Assembly: GCA_008729055.1 (NCBI GenBank)
Contig: SDUX01000020.1
Location: 62,001-126,000, forward strand
DNA from: Pyropia haitanensis
Lineage: Eukaryota; Rhodophyta; Bangiophyceae; Bangiales; Bangiaceae
Reading direction: 5' to 3'
Length of the DNA: 64,000 nucleotides
In this document: positions 55,835-64,000 of the stretch, one piece after another
How positions within the stretch are numbered: the stretch's first letter is position 1
Layout: each line of letters begins with the position of its first letter
Notes under the pieces: model-generated
The model's database searches: none
Told to the model about the DNA's origin: nothing
What the model saw: only the letters and a program-made list of their open reading frames with translations
Translations under genes and position numbers: made by a program

Positions 55835-55950
55835 TGGTCCTGGCGAGGACTTCATACGAACGCGGGCCTCAAACAGAACACCGAGCCGGGATTTGAACTC
55901 GCGATCTCCGCATTCAAAGTGCGGCGTGATCACCACTACACCACAGGACC
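55835..55950 (-). tRNA. tRNA-Gln(UUG) with an ectopic intron in the T-loop
   Basis: The 5' acceptor strand GGTCCTG (55,950-55,944) finds its partner CAGGACC only at 55,842-55,836, followed by discriminator A (55,835). The D-arm is GTG...CAC and the anticodon stem CCGCA/TGCGG with loop CTTTGAA (anticodon TTG). The T-stem 5' strand GCGAG is followed by TTCAAAT; its 3' strand CTCGC (55,847-55,843) lies 43 bases further on. Removing 43 bases (55,891-55,849, or one base shifted) gives a complete cloverleaf. A bulge-helix-bulge is formed at the junctions: outer helix GCGAG/CTCGC, central 4-bp helix TTCA/TGAA, and 3-base bulges AAT and GTC. A- and B-box sequences, an upstream TATA and a T4 terminator are present. 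Confidence 0.9.
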
Positions 55951-55983
55951 ACGGGACGGTTGTCGACGCGGGTCGTCTGGGTG

Positions 55984-55990
55984 TATATAA
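55984..55990 (-). promoter_or_regulatory. TATA-like element upstream of the tRNA gene
   Basis: TTATATA on the minus strand about 34-40 bases before the tRNA 5' end, the usual place for TATA-like elements that help position TFIIIB in plants and algae. Confidence 0.5.
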
Positions 55991-56182
55991 CCGCTATACC
56001 AATTCTCTCTTGTCGCGCTCGCTCCCTCCCCTGCGAGTTTTGCACCATCGAGTGTTGCACAGGGGGACCGGGAGAGCAAGGCTGAGCAAAGAAACAACGA
56101 AAAAAAAAAAACATAGCAAGAATACGCGTCTGCCTATCCTCCTTTGCCTGCCTCACCCCTCCGTCCCCTCTGCAGCACGCGC

Positions 56183-57072
56183 TCACAATACCCCCCGCAT
56201 CCCCCGCCCGTACACGCCCTCCCGGCTGGCGTAGACGCCCGCCAGCCCCACCGCCGCCCCCGCCAGCGCCCACGCGCCCGCCGTGCGCACCCCCCGGGTG
56301 CTCTTGAACACCCCCCCCGCGATCGCCCCCGCCGCCGCGTAGTTGGCCGCCCCGTCCTCCGCCACCGCCCCGTACACCACCGACTCGGCCGCGCTGAACA
56401 GCACCGCCAGCACCGCCGCGCTGTTGGCGGCGAGCGCGCCGCGCCGGCCCGCCGCGTTGAGCACCGCGTTGAGGCGCAGCTTGCGGGGCTTGCCCGCCGA
56501 CGCCACCAGCCCCGCCCGCGCGCCGGCGGCCACGCCCGCGGCGCCGCCGGTCAGGTAGGCCAGGCCGCCCATGTAGGTCAGCTGCTCGGACCACGACTTT
56601 TTGCGGACGCCCCCGGCGGCGCCGTCGAGGAAGAGGTAGTCGACGCCACCGCCGTCCAGGGGGAAGGACGGGGACAGGTCGAGGGTGCCGACGTCGAGGG
56701 AAATGGGGGGGAGGGGCGCGTCCGCCGCGGCGGAGGAGGAGCCGGCGGCGCCGCCCGACGACAGCGAGCCGGACAGGCCGCCGCCTGACAGGACCGACCC
56801 GCCCGATAGCGGGCCGTACAGGCCGCCACCGCCGCCCCCCGACGACAGGCCCCCCGACGCGTAGGCGTCGGGCGACCCGGCGCCGCCAAACGTCGACCCG
56901 TCGTCCAGGTCGTCGCCGTCACCCGAAAAGGCAGAGCCGCCCAGCGAGAAGGGGGAGTCCGCGTCGGGCGCGTCGGGCGCAAACGCGGGGAGGTCATCGG
57001 TGGGGGGGGGGGGGCGGCCCCGTCGTCGCCCCCGCCGTCGCGGCTGCTGCCGCCGCCAAAGAGGAAGGACAT
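56183..57072 (-). CDS. TIM23: Mitochondrial inner-membrane translocase TIM23
   Basis: ATG 57,072 (MSFLFGGGSSRDGGG) is followed by a C-run at ~57,002-57,012 where the frame moves by one. The hydrophilic N-terminal part then carries ISLDVGTLDLSPSFPLDGGG. The membrane domain begins SWSEQLTYMGGLAYLTGGAA and continues KPRKLRLNAVLNAAGRRGAL, AANSAAVLAVLFSAAESVVY, and AAAGAIAGGVFKSTRGVRTA with a last helix up to GMRGVL. KLRLN.VLN...RRG...N and G...G..FKSTRG are the TIM17/22/23 family signatures; the long acidic leader identifies TIM23 rather than TIM17. Four membrane spans with GxxxG packing are visible. It is the channel for presequence import. Confidence 0.85.
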
Positions 57073-57761
57073 GGTCCCACAGCAAAGCGGGAGAGGGGCG
57101 GGGCGGGATGGGGGGCAGGGTGGTGGTAGCGGTACGGGACGCCCGGACGGGCTCCCAGCAGGACGGGCGGGACACGAGCGACGCACAGGGCGGGGCGCCG
57201 TCGGGGCGCGGGGCGGCGCGGCAGCGTCCGCTGCGCCACAGCCAGGCGTTGGCCGATTCCAGCAGTGGCAGCGTCACCGGGTCGCCGGCGGCCCGCTTCT
57301 GACGCGGCGGGACTGCAGCAACGGACGGCCAGCAAGTGGCGAGTGGATTTGACATGGAGTCGTCATCCACGTGGACAAGACGTGGACGTGTAAACGTTCG
57401 TATGTTGACACGTACAACAACTTCACGAAAGACATTCATGTGTGTTTTTTCGCTCAAATTGTCTTGAAACAAGCCGAGCGACCAGCAACACCTGCGGCAC
57501 GAGCGCGCTTCTTTCCCCACGCCGAGTGCCGTCCCCGGCACCGGAAGGCGGCGGCGGCGGGGCACGGGCCGCACCACGCGGTGGCACGCCCGGCTGCAGT
57601 GGCATATCCCCTTTTCTGACGCAGCACTGACGCAGGGCGTCGCTCCTCTGAACGCGCTCCAGGAAACATTGCCGTGTCGCAAACCAAAGAGTGCGTACTC
57701 GCTCGCACTGCATACCAGAAGAACAAAGTCATGGCTCGACGTCCTCAGAGCGGTTGCCCGC
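57073..57761. other. Intergenic, no gene recognised
   Basis: Lower GC, especially 57,330-57,470. Short frames on both strands show no motif. Most likely the TIM23 promoter and the 3' region of the next minus-strand gene. Confidence 0.4.
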
Positions 57762-58895
57762 CTAGGCGGCCTCGCCGACATGGTCACGCGCCGCCACCTG
57801 CGGGTCCCCCCCCGCCCAGGTCAGCACCCGCTCCACAACCACCTCGTGCTGGCGGGTCAGCAGCGCCTCGAGCGCCCAGTATACCCACGGCACCAGCAAC
57901 GCCTCGCACAGCAGGTACACCCGCGGATGGAGCAACACGGCGCGCAGCCCCCGCGGGCGGGCACCAGGGGTCGCCTTCCACCCCCCCGCCACCACCGTCA
58001 GGTACTCGGGGTCGGGGACGCCCGTGAGACACACCGAGCTCCACCGCGAATGGTTGCGGCGGGGGGCCTCGCCGGGGGGGGCCGCCAGCGCCGACGCCAC
58101 CGCCAAAGTCACCGCCGCCCGCGTCGCCTCGTCCGCCCACACCACGCGCGCGCGGACCACCACGCGTACGGGGGTGTGCGGGTCCCCGGCGGGAAAGTCA
58201 AAGCGGGCGGCAACGGCGGCCGCAGGCGCGGCATCGGTGGAAGCGGCCGGCGAGAGGGCGGCAGAGGTCGGCTGGTCGCGAGGGAGGTCCACCACGGACG
58301 ATGTCCCCAGGGACTCGTACTCGCCGCCGTACGGCACGGGGCTCGGCACTAGGGAGGGGCCGCTTCGGTGCTGGGGCGGGGACGGGCCTGGATCTGCACC
58401 ACGCTGGGGCACCACCGGCAGCACCGTCCGCCGCACGTCGACCACGTCGAGGCCGCACAGGTCCCTTGACGCGCCGCGCAGCAGCAGCTGGGTCAGGGCC
58501 AGCTGCGGGACTGCGGCAGCTTCGTGGCGGGCGACGCGGTCCAGCGCCCCGTCCAGGTCGTACCACTGACTCGCCCAGCCATACGAAGGATTGCGGTCGC
58601 CCCACTGGTAGAGGTACGATGCGCGCAAGGCCCACCAGGAAAGGGCGGGCAACAACAGGAGCGAGGAGAGAATCCAACTCAAGGCACTGCTGTCTTCCGG
58701 CTGCCAGACTTGCCACACCCAACAGCACACGGCAGCGCAGCCTACCACGTACGCAACCCGAACGGGAGCCTCCGCCCAGAGTCGTCCAGAACCGAGCAGC
58801 CTTGCTCCAAACGACGGCGTTTCGGGGTGCACATGCGGCACGACACGGCGCACCAACCGCTGCGCCTGCTGCATCTTCGCCGCAACGGCGTCCAT
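57762..58895 (-). CDS. 377-residue membrane protein, unknown
   Basis: ATG 58,895 starts MDAVAAKMQQAQRLVRRVVP. Membrane segments are VAYVVGCAAVCCWVWQVW (about 47-64), LSWILSSLLLLPALSWWAL (about 72-90) and a C-terminal YLLCEALLVPWVYWALEALL. The central 200 residues are soluble and Ala/Pro-rich with a beta-rich part (RVVVRARVVWADEATRAAV). The frame is intact. I do not recognise the family. GC is lower than in the hyper-GC neighbours. Confidence 0.7.
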   Translation of the reverse strand: MDAVAAKMQQAQRLVRRVVPHVHPETPSFGARLLGSGRLWAEAPVRVAYVVGCAAVCCWVWQVWQPEDSSALSWILSSLLLLPALSWWALRASYLYQWGDRNPSYGWASQWYDLDGALDRVARHEAAAVPQLALTQLLLRGASRDLCGLDVVDVRRTVLPVVPQRGADPGPSPPQHRSGPSLVPSPVPYGGEYESLGTSSVVDLPRDQPTSAALSPAASTDAAPAAAVAARFDFPAGDPHTPVRVVVRARVVWADEATRAAVTLAVASALAAPPGEAPRRNHSRWSSVCLTGVPDPEYLTVVAGGWKATPGARPRGLRAVLLHPRVYLLCEALLVPWVYWALEALLTRQHEVVVERVLTWAGGDPQVAARDHVGEAA

Positions 58896-59550
58896 GGTGG
58901 GACAGGCGCGCCCCCGCGGTACCAGGCCAGCGCAGGGGGACGGTCGGAGGCGTACGGTCGGACCCGCGAGCCGCCACCGCGTCGGCGCGTACCGGAAGGG
59001 GGCGAGTGCGCGGGCGTCCTCTGCCCAACGCCCGGAGCCACGCAGACGTGCGTGCGCTGTGCCTCTGTTGCGCTGACAAGGCGGCGCATGGCTGCGAGTC
59101 AAGGGGCCGCGTCGGGTTCGAGGGGACAGCAGTGCACCTGGTGTCCAAAAGGATTCCTTGCGCAGCTCTCTGCTGCTTGCGCTGCGTCCCCCCGGGTGCG
59201 CACTGGGCCCGGGAGAGGTGCGCTGGCGAGTGCGCCCTTGGTGGCCGCCGACCAGGCCACAGGCCGCGGTCAACACCAAATCGAGACGCGGTTGCGATCT
59301 ATACTTTTTCTGCCCGGTCATCCTTTTTCGTCTGCGATCGTGCGGTCGAAAGAGTCGCCACGTGGAATGGACCCGAAAGTCCACGTGGCGTCGACCCGCC
59401 CGGTGATCCGCCCTGCTGCGCGGGCGCCCGCCCCCGCGCGCGCACCCGCCCGCCGCCGCCATCTTCTCCGCCCCACCCCCCCCGCCCACCCCACCGGCTC
59501 CGCCCCGCTGCGGCTGCCTCCCTCCATCCCCCCACCCCCCGCCGCCCGTG
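58896..59550. other. Divergent spacer
   Basis: A 650-base mid-GC region between divergent genes, likely holding both promoters. I see no distinct element. Confidence 0.35.
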
Positions 59551-60745
59551 ATGGCGGCGGCGGCCGCCCCCTCCCCCCCCCCGCCCCCTCCCTCCCCTTC
59601 TCCGCCCTGCGAGTGACACCGGTGGTGCCCGCCACGCCGCCGCCCGTCGCCGCCGCCCTCTTTTCCGAGCACCTGCCGGCGCTGCTGGCTGCGGTCCGAG
59701 GCGGCGGCGGCGGCGGCGGCGGAGGGGGAGGCGGGGGGGGAAGGGGGGGGGGAGGGCGGGGTGGCCGCGCCGGCGCGCGCCAAGAGCCTCGGAGGCAGCC
59801 TCCGGGCGCGCGCGCCGGCGACTGTCGACGCGGTCGTCGGCCGCGCCGTCGCCCTCCTGTGACGGCGGCGGCGGCGACGCTGCGGCGGGGGGCGTCGCCG
59901 CCGCCCTCTTCCCCCCCGCCCGCACCGCCAAGGCGGTGCTGCGGCTGCTGGCCGGGGTGGCGGCGGCCGGGCACGTCGGCCCCGCCGCGCTCGCCCGCCT
60001 CATCCCCGCCGTCGCGGTCGGCGTGGCGGCGGGGGTGGCCCTGCCGCCCGGCGCGGCGGCGGCCGCCGCGTCGGCCATCGCGGCCGCCATGGCCCTCCCG
60101 GACCTGCTCGCGGCGCGGGACGTGGCGGCGGCGGCGGCGGCGGCCGACGCGGACGCGCGGGCGGTCGGGGCGGCGGAGCTCGACGCGCTCGACGCGGCGG
60201 CCGAGGTGGCGGCCGCGGCGGCGGCTGCCGCCGCCGCGGCCGCCGCCGAGGTGGACGCCGACGCCGGCGGCGGCGGCGGCGGTGACGGCGGCAGCGGCGG
60301 CGGGCTGGGCGACGTCGACGGCTGTGGGTTGGGCGACGGCGACGGCGGCTGCGGCGGGCCCCCGCTGGCCACCTGCTGGCCGCTGCACGACGCGCCGGGG
60401 GTGGCGGCGGTGGTGGCGGGCGCGCCGGGCGCGCCCTCGAGCGCCGCCACCGAGCTGGGTGCGCGGAGCGAGGACGCGCGGGCGGGGATGCGGCCCGCCG
60501 ATTCCCCGCGGGACCCTGCCCGTCGCAGAGGTGCGCACCAGCCGGCCATCGCAACGGGCGCGTTGCGGCGGCTGTGCGGCGTGTCGGTGTCCACGCGTCG
60601 GGCGCTCGCGCGCTCCATCGCCCGCTGTGTCTCGCGGCCAAGGGCCTCCCGCGCGCTGCCAACAAGACCGCCTTCCGTTCCCATGCCCGGCCCCGAGCCG
60701 TTCTTGGTGCGGACGAGCGCACCTCCCGCCTGGTACGCTGCATGA
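59551..60745 (+). CDS. Ala-rich helical protein, unknown, frame interrupted
   Basis: ATG 59,551 (MAAAAAPS) passes a C-run and continues LRVTPVVPATPPPVAAALFS, EHLPALLAAV. After G-runs and another frame change near 59,860 it reads KAVLRLLAGVAAAGHVGPAA, LARLIPAVAVGVAAGVALPP, then MALPDLLAARDVAA and a long Ala/Glu/Asp helix. The last part (RGAHQPAIATGALRRLCGVS, VSTRRALARSIARCV) is less biased. It stops at 60,743-60,745. No family recognised. Its reality rests on the consistent helical pattern only. Confidence 0.4.
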
Positions 60746-61332
60746 GGCGGCCTTTTTTGTCGCCCCACCGGGTGCGTTTCGGGCGGCGCCAGCGGCCAGT
60801 GTCCTGCCGGCGCCCCCCTGCGCCTCTGCGGCTGCGGAGCAGCTGGAGCCGCCCGCCGCCGCCTCCCACCCCTGCCCACACACGGCGGCCCGCGCGGCAG
60901 CGGAGCGGACCGCCACCGCCGCCACCGCCGCCACCCTGTCCAGCGCAGCGGCCGGCGCCGCCCGCCCGCGCCGGTCTCCCCCCCCTCGCCGCTGCCGGCA
61001 GGCGCGCCGGCGCGCTCGTCGGCCACGCCCACCCGCAGCACGCCGCGGGCCCCCGCCAGCACCGCCCGGCAAGCGCGGCCGGGCACCCCGCCCAAGCAAG
61101 CAGCGTCACCCAAACAGTTGGCGTCCCGCCCACGAGGGGCCCACGCGAGCAGCGCGCCGTCCAGGGGGGACAGCACCTCCCGGGCGACCGCAAAAAGGGG
61201 GATATTGCATGCCACGCGCGCCTGACCAGTACTGTACATGTTTTTGGGTTCAAAATTCAGCACAGAACTGTCGATGCGAAAAAAAACAAAACCGTTCGCC
61301 CTACACGGTCGTGAGCTGGGTGCCGCACCCCA
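60746..61332. other. Intergenic, no gene recognised
   Basis: Hyper-GC to ~61,150, then a GC drop toward the neighbouring inverted-repeat element. Nothing else seen. Confidence 0.35.
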
Positions 61333-62121
61333 GCGCAGTGGTGTCAAACGCGCGAACGTCCGCGGATCAAATTTTCGCCGTCTGGGCGTGCCAACGGCCG
61401 TGCAAGGGGTCGAAAACCCCCCTCCCAGGGGTCTCTGGCTACGATTTTTTGGCACGCCGACGCACGGCGCCGTACACTTTTCAGGCATGAGTTCCGGAGC
61501 ACTTTTTTTTCCCAGCCGCCGTACGAGGACCCTGAAGCATGTCTACATCCTGCAGTATGTCACCGGAACCCGTGCTCGTCGTCCTCAGTCGCTACAACGT
61601 CAACAAAATGCACGTCGTCGTGCATCGCGTGCAATGCCTTGGCACGGGCTATGCACGGAGTGCACGCGGCAGCGCACGCTGTTGCAAGGAGCAGTGCACA
61701 CCGACGCACGCCGGGCCCCGATCTACTCCCGTTGCAACCCAATCGGCAGTAGTTGGGCGACCCCAAAGGACGCCCTCCCTCTCAGAAATCCTGCCTCATT
61801 GCGCCGGACGGCGACGGTTTCGAGGATAGCGCCAATGACCTCGCCTCATGGTCCAGCGCAGTACACAGGCCACCCACACTTGTTGAATTGGGCCATAGTA
61901 AATAATCTGGCAGCCTGAGAGGCCGTGCATAGCTGTGTGCCAAGGCGTGCACTCTGGCGTGCACTGAGTGCAACGAGCCGTGCATCGAGTGAACATTTTC
62001 GTGCCAAGGTTGCACGCGGCGTGCAATCGTGCTCGCCCCCCCCCCCTCTCACAAGCCCCGTCAGGGGCTATGCACGCCGCTGCACGTTGTCCCGGCGTTC
62101 GCGGGTTTGACACCACTGCGC
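61333..62121. mobile_element. ~0.8-kb hAT-like MITE with TGCAC-rich interior
   Basis: GCGCAGTGGTGTCAAAC (61,333-61,349) plus CGCGAACG (61,351-61,358) are reverse-complemented at 62,105-62,121 and 62,096-62,103, with one mismatch between them. CAGTGGTGTCAAAC resembles hAT element ends. The interior is of lower GC and holds some 15-20 copies of TGCAC/GTGCA, in particular at 61,605-61,710 and 61,925-62,085. No transposase frame is present and I see no clean 8-bp target duplication. Confidence 0.65.
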
Positions 62122-62321
62122 AGTGGGCGGCGCTGCTCCCCACTGTGCCTCCGTGTCCCCGCCGCGCCCCCCCCCACCGCCGCGCCACCCCCTTCCCCAC
62201 CGCGCCCCCCACCGCGCCCCGCCCTCCCTCCCCTCGTGCTCGCCGCCCCGCCCTCCCACTCCCTCCCCCCCCCCCCCCCCCCTGTCCCACCCCCCCCCCC
62301 TTCCCCTCTTCCAGCCCGACC

Positions 62322-62387
62322 ATGACCCTCCCCGAGGACCTCTCCGCCGCCGCCGCCGCCGCCCGCAACCGCGCCACCACCGCCGCC

Positions 62388-62425
<38 letters not shown>

Positions 62426-63409
62426 CGCGCGCGCGCGGCTGCGGCGCACGGAGGTCCCCCCCGCGCTGCTCCCCCCCCCCTCCGCTCCGCGACGCGCGCG
62501 CACCTCGACGGCGCCGCCGCCGCCGCCGCCGCCGCGGGCGCCGCCGCCGCGCTCGCCGCCGCCGCCGCGCGCGGGCTCGTGCGCGTCCCGACGGCGCGCG
62601 CCCTCGCCGGCCGCCTGCCGCCGCTGTCGCGGCCCGCGCGGTCGGCGGCGGCGGCCGCCGCGCGCGGGCGGTGGCGGTTTGGGGGCGGCGGCGCCGCCGC
62701 GGCGCCGCCGCGGGCGCTGACCCTCCGCGGCACCATCGTGCGCGTCACCGACGGGGACGGCCTGCGCTTTTACCACCGCCCGCTGCTGCGGCGGCTGCTG
62801 CCGCTGCCGGCCGACGCGGCGTCGGCGCGGCGCTCCATCGCGGTGCGGCTGGCGGGGGTGGACGCCCCCGAGGGGGCGCACTGGGGGATGGCGCCCCAGC
62901 CGGGGGCGGCCGCCGCCAAGCGCTGGCTGACCGCCCGCGCCGCGGGGCGGCCGGCGGTGCTGACCGCCCACGGCCTCGACCGGTACGAGCGGCTGGTCGC
63001 GACGGTGCGGGTGCGGCGGCGGTGGGCGGGCGGCCGCCTGCCGGGCGTCGGCGGGGAGGACCTGTCGGTGGCGCTCGCCGCGGCGGGCCACGCGCAGGTG
63101 TATTACGGGGCGGGGGCGGCCTATGGGGGGGCGCTGCGGCAGATGGAGGCGGCGGTGCGGTCCGCGGCGCGCGCGCGGCGGGGGATGTGGGCGGCGGGCA
63201 GCGGGCGGGCGGCGGTGGTGCATCCGCAAGAGTGGAAGCGGCGGCACCGGGCGGCGGTGGCGGCCAGGGGGGGGGGGGGGGGGGAGGGGGGGGAGGGGGG
63301 GGGGCGACGACGCCCACGCCCGCCGCGGGGGAGGGGAGGGGAGGGGGGGGGGGGGGGGGAGGGGGGGTTGGCCGCGCTGCGGTCGTGGCTGCGGCGGGTG
63401 CTGCGGTAA
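62322..63409 (+). CDS. Staphylococcal-nuclease-family endonuclease (LCL3-like)
   Basis: ATG 62,322 (CCGACCATGA) begins MTLPEDLSAAAAAARNRATT. After a C-run at ~62,470 the frame moves. It then reads ALTLRGTIVRVTDGDGLRFY, SIAVRLAGVDAPEGAHWGMA, AAAKRWLTARAAGRP, GLDRYERLVATVRVRRRW, EDLSVALAAAGHAQVYYGAG and LRQMEAAVRSAARARRGMWA. These are the SNase landmarks: V.DGD, RL.G.D.PE, the K/R...YgR strand (here RYERLVATV), L...G.A.VY and E..A...r.G.W. The catalytic Arg/Glu/Arg positions are all met (R of VRL, E of APE, R of YERL). The Lcl3 family has this single-domain plan with an N-terminal helix and sits in mitochondria; the location here is inferred. The C-terminus is a Gly/Arg tail ending RSWLRRVLR. 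Confidence 0.8.
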
Positions 63410-64000
63410 GATGGGAGAGGGGGGGGGGGGGAAGCCGCGCGGGCGGCGCCGCAGCGCCGGCGCTGGCCGCCGCGCGGCGGCCGTGGGCGGGGCGGCGGCG
63501 GCGGTGGTCGGCCGCGCCCGGGCGGCGGCGCGGCGGGTGCGGTCGCGGCGGCGGCCGCGGCGGCGCGGCGGCGGCCGCCGCCGCCGGTGGCGGCCCGGGC
63601 GGACCCGCCCGCCGCGGGGCGCCGCCGCCGCCGCCGCGCCCGTGGCGTCAGCGGCTGGTGCTGCGCGCCGGCGTCGACCGAGCCGTGTATTTTGTCGGGG
63701 GAAAAAAAAGGAGCGTAGAAACACAGCGGCCGCCGTTGCCGCCGCGTCGACGCGCGACGCGCCATCGCCGGCGGCGGCGGACCCCCCCCGCGCCCGCCGT
63801 CGCCGCCAGCGTCTACGCCCGCCGCGCCCGCGGGGCGCCCCCCCCCCCCCCCCCCCGCCCCCCCTCGGCCGCGCCGCCGCCGGCGTTTCCGCCCGCCGCG
63901 CCGGCGGGGCGCCCCCCCCCCCCCCCCCCCCCCTCCCCGCGGCGGCAGCACCGCGTACTGCACGATGCGGCAGTCCACGCCCCCAATCCGCACCGGCCGC
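63410..64000 (-). CDS. Possible 5'-partial minus-strand gene at the window edge
   Basis: The minus strand is open from the edge with VRIGGVDCRIVQYAVLPPRG near 63,935-63,993, a normal-looking stretch, then dissolves into Gly/Arg low complexity. It may be an exon whose upstream part lies outside. A short A-run at 63,702-63,709 follows. Weak evidence. Confidence 0.25.

Overview
The window looks like nuclear DNA from a very GC-rich eukaryote, most likely a bangiophyte-type red alga. This placement is an inference, not a database match. The genes seen are eukaryotic (TAF6, SNRNP27, TIM23, PEX6, a HUWE1/UPL-type protein, mitochondrial uS17 and a complex I assembly factor). Introns are few and use GTACGT donors. 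One tRNA gene carries an intron in its T-loop, an arrangement otherwise known mainly from red algae and red-algal nucleomorphs. Long runs of C or G interrupt almost every conserved reading frame. I read most of these breaks as homopolymer-length errors or polymorphism rather than dead genes.

Bases 1 to about 15,650 form a lower-GC accessory block with all genes on the plus strand. It holds a protein with a possible dioxygenase fold (to 2029), an unknown protein (3254-4927), a DPPY-type DNA methyltransferase fused to a SET domain (to 7215), and a large OrsD/zinc-finger and tyrosine-recombinase-like protein (11,064-14,915). That last protein is followed by a RecQ-type helicase that is cut off near 15,649. 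Between the genes lie a 27-bp palindromic tandem array, an inverted repeat with the same GTAGTACTAC core, a ~378-bp tandem duplication in a pyrimidine-rich tract, and a two-site E2F-like promoter. The block looks like part of a large mobile or subtelomeric element that carries chromatin-modifying enzymes.

From about 15,650 to the end the DNA is hyper-GC core genome with short intergenic spaces. In order: metallo-beta-lactamase (-), SNRNP27 (+), HUWE1/UPL-like N-terminal arm (-), small membrane protein (-), Cys-rich protein (-), uS17m (-), secreted Cys protein (-), TAF6 (+), an MGCCASK-type lipid-anchored protein (-), a TIR-bounded insert (36.4-37.4 kb), an acidic nuclear protein (-), NDUFAF2-like (+), a small protein (-), a Tc1/mariner-like MITE, a 60-bp minisatellite field, Nudix hydrolase (+), a membrane protein (-), NUXM-like complex I subunit (+), PEX6 (-), the split tRNA-Gln (-), TIM23 (-), a membrane protein (-), an Ala-rich protein (+), a hAT-like MITE, and an SNase-family nuclease (+).

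Several core genes serve mitochondria (uS17m, NDUFAF2-like, NUXM-like, TIM23, possibly the nuclease) or peroxisomes (PEX6). They are independent single genes, not an operon. Four lower-GC islands in the core are either bounded by inverted repeats or carry lineage-specific genes.
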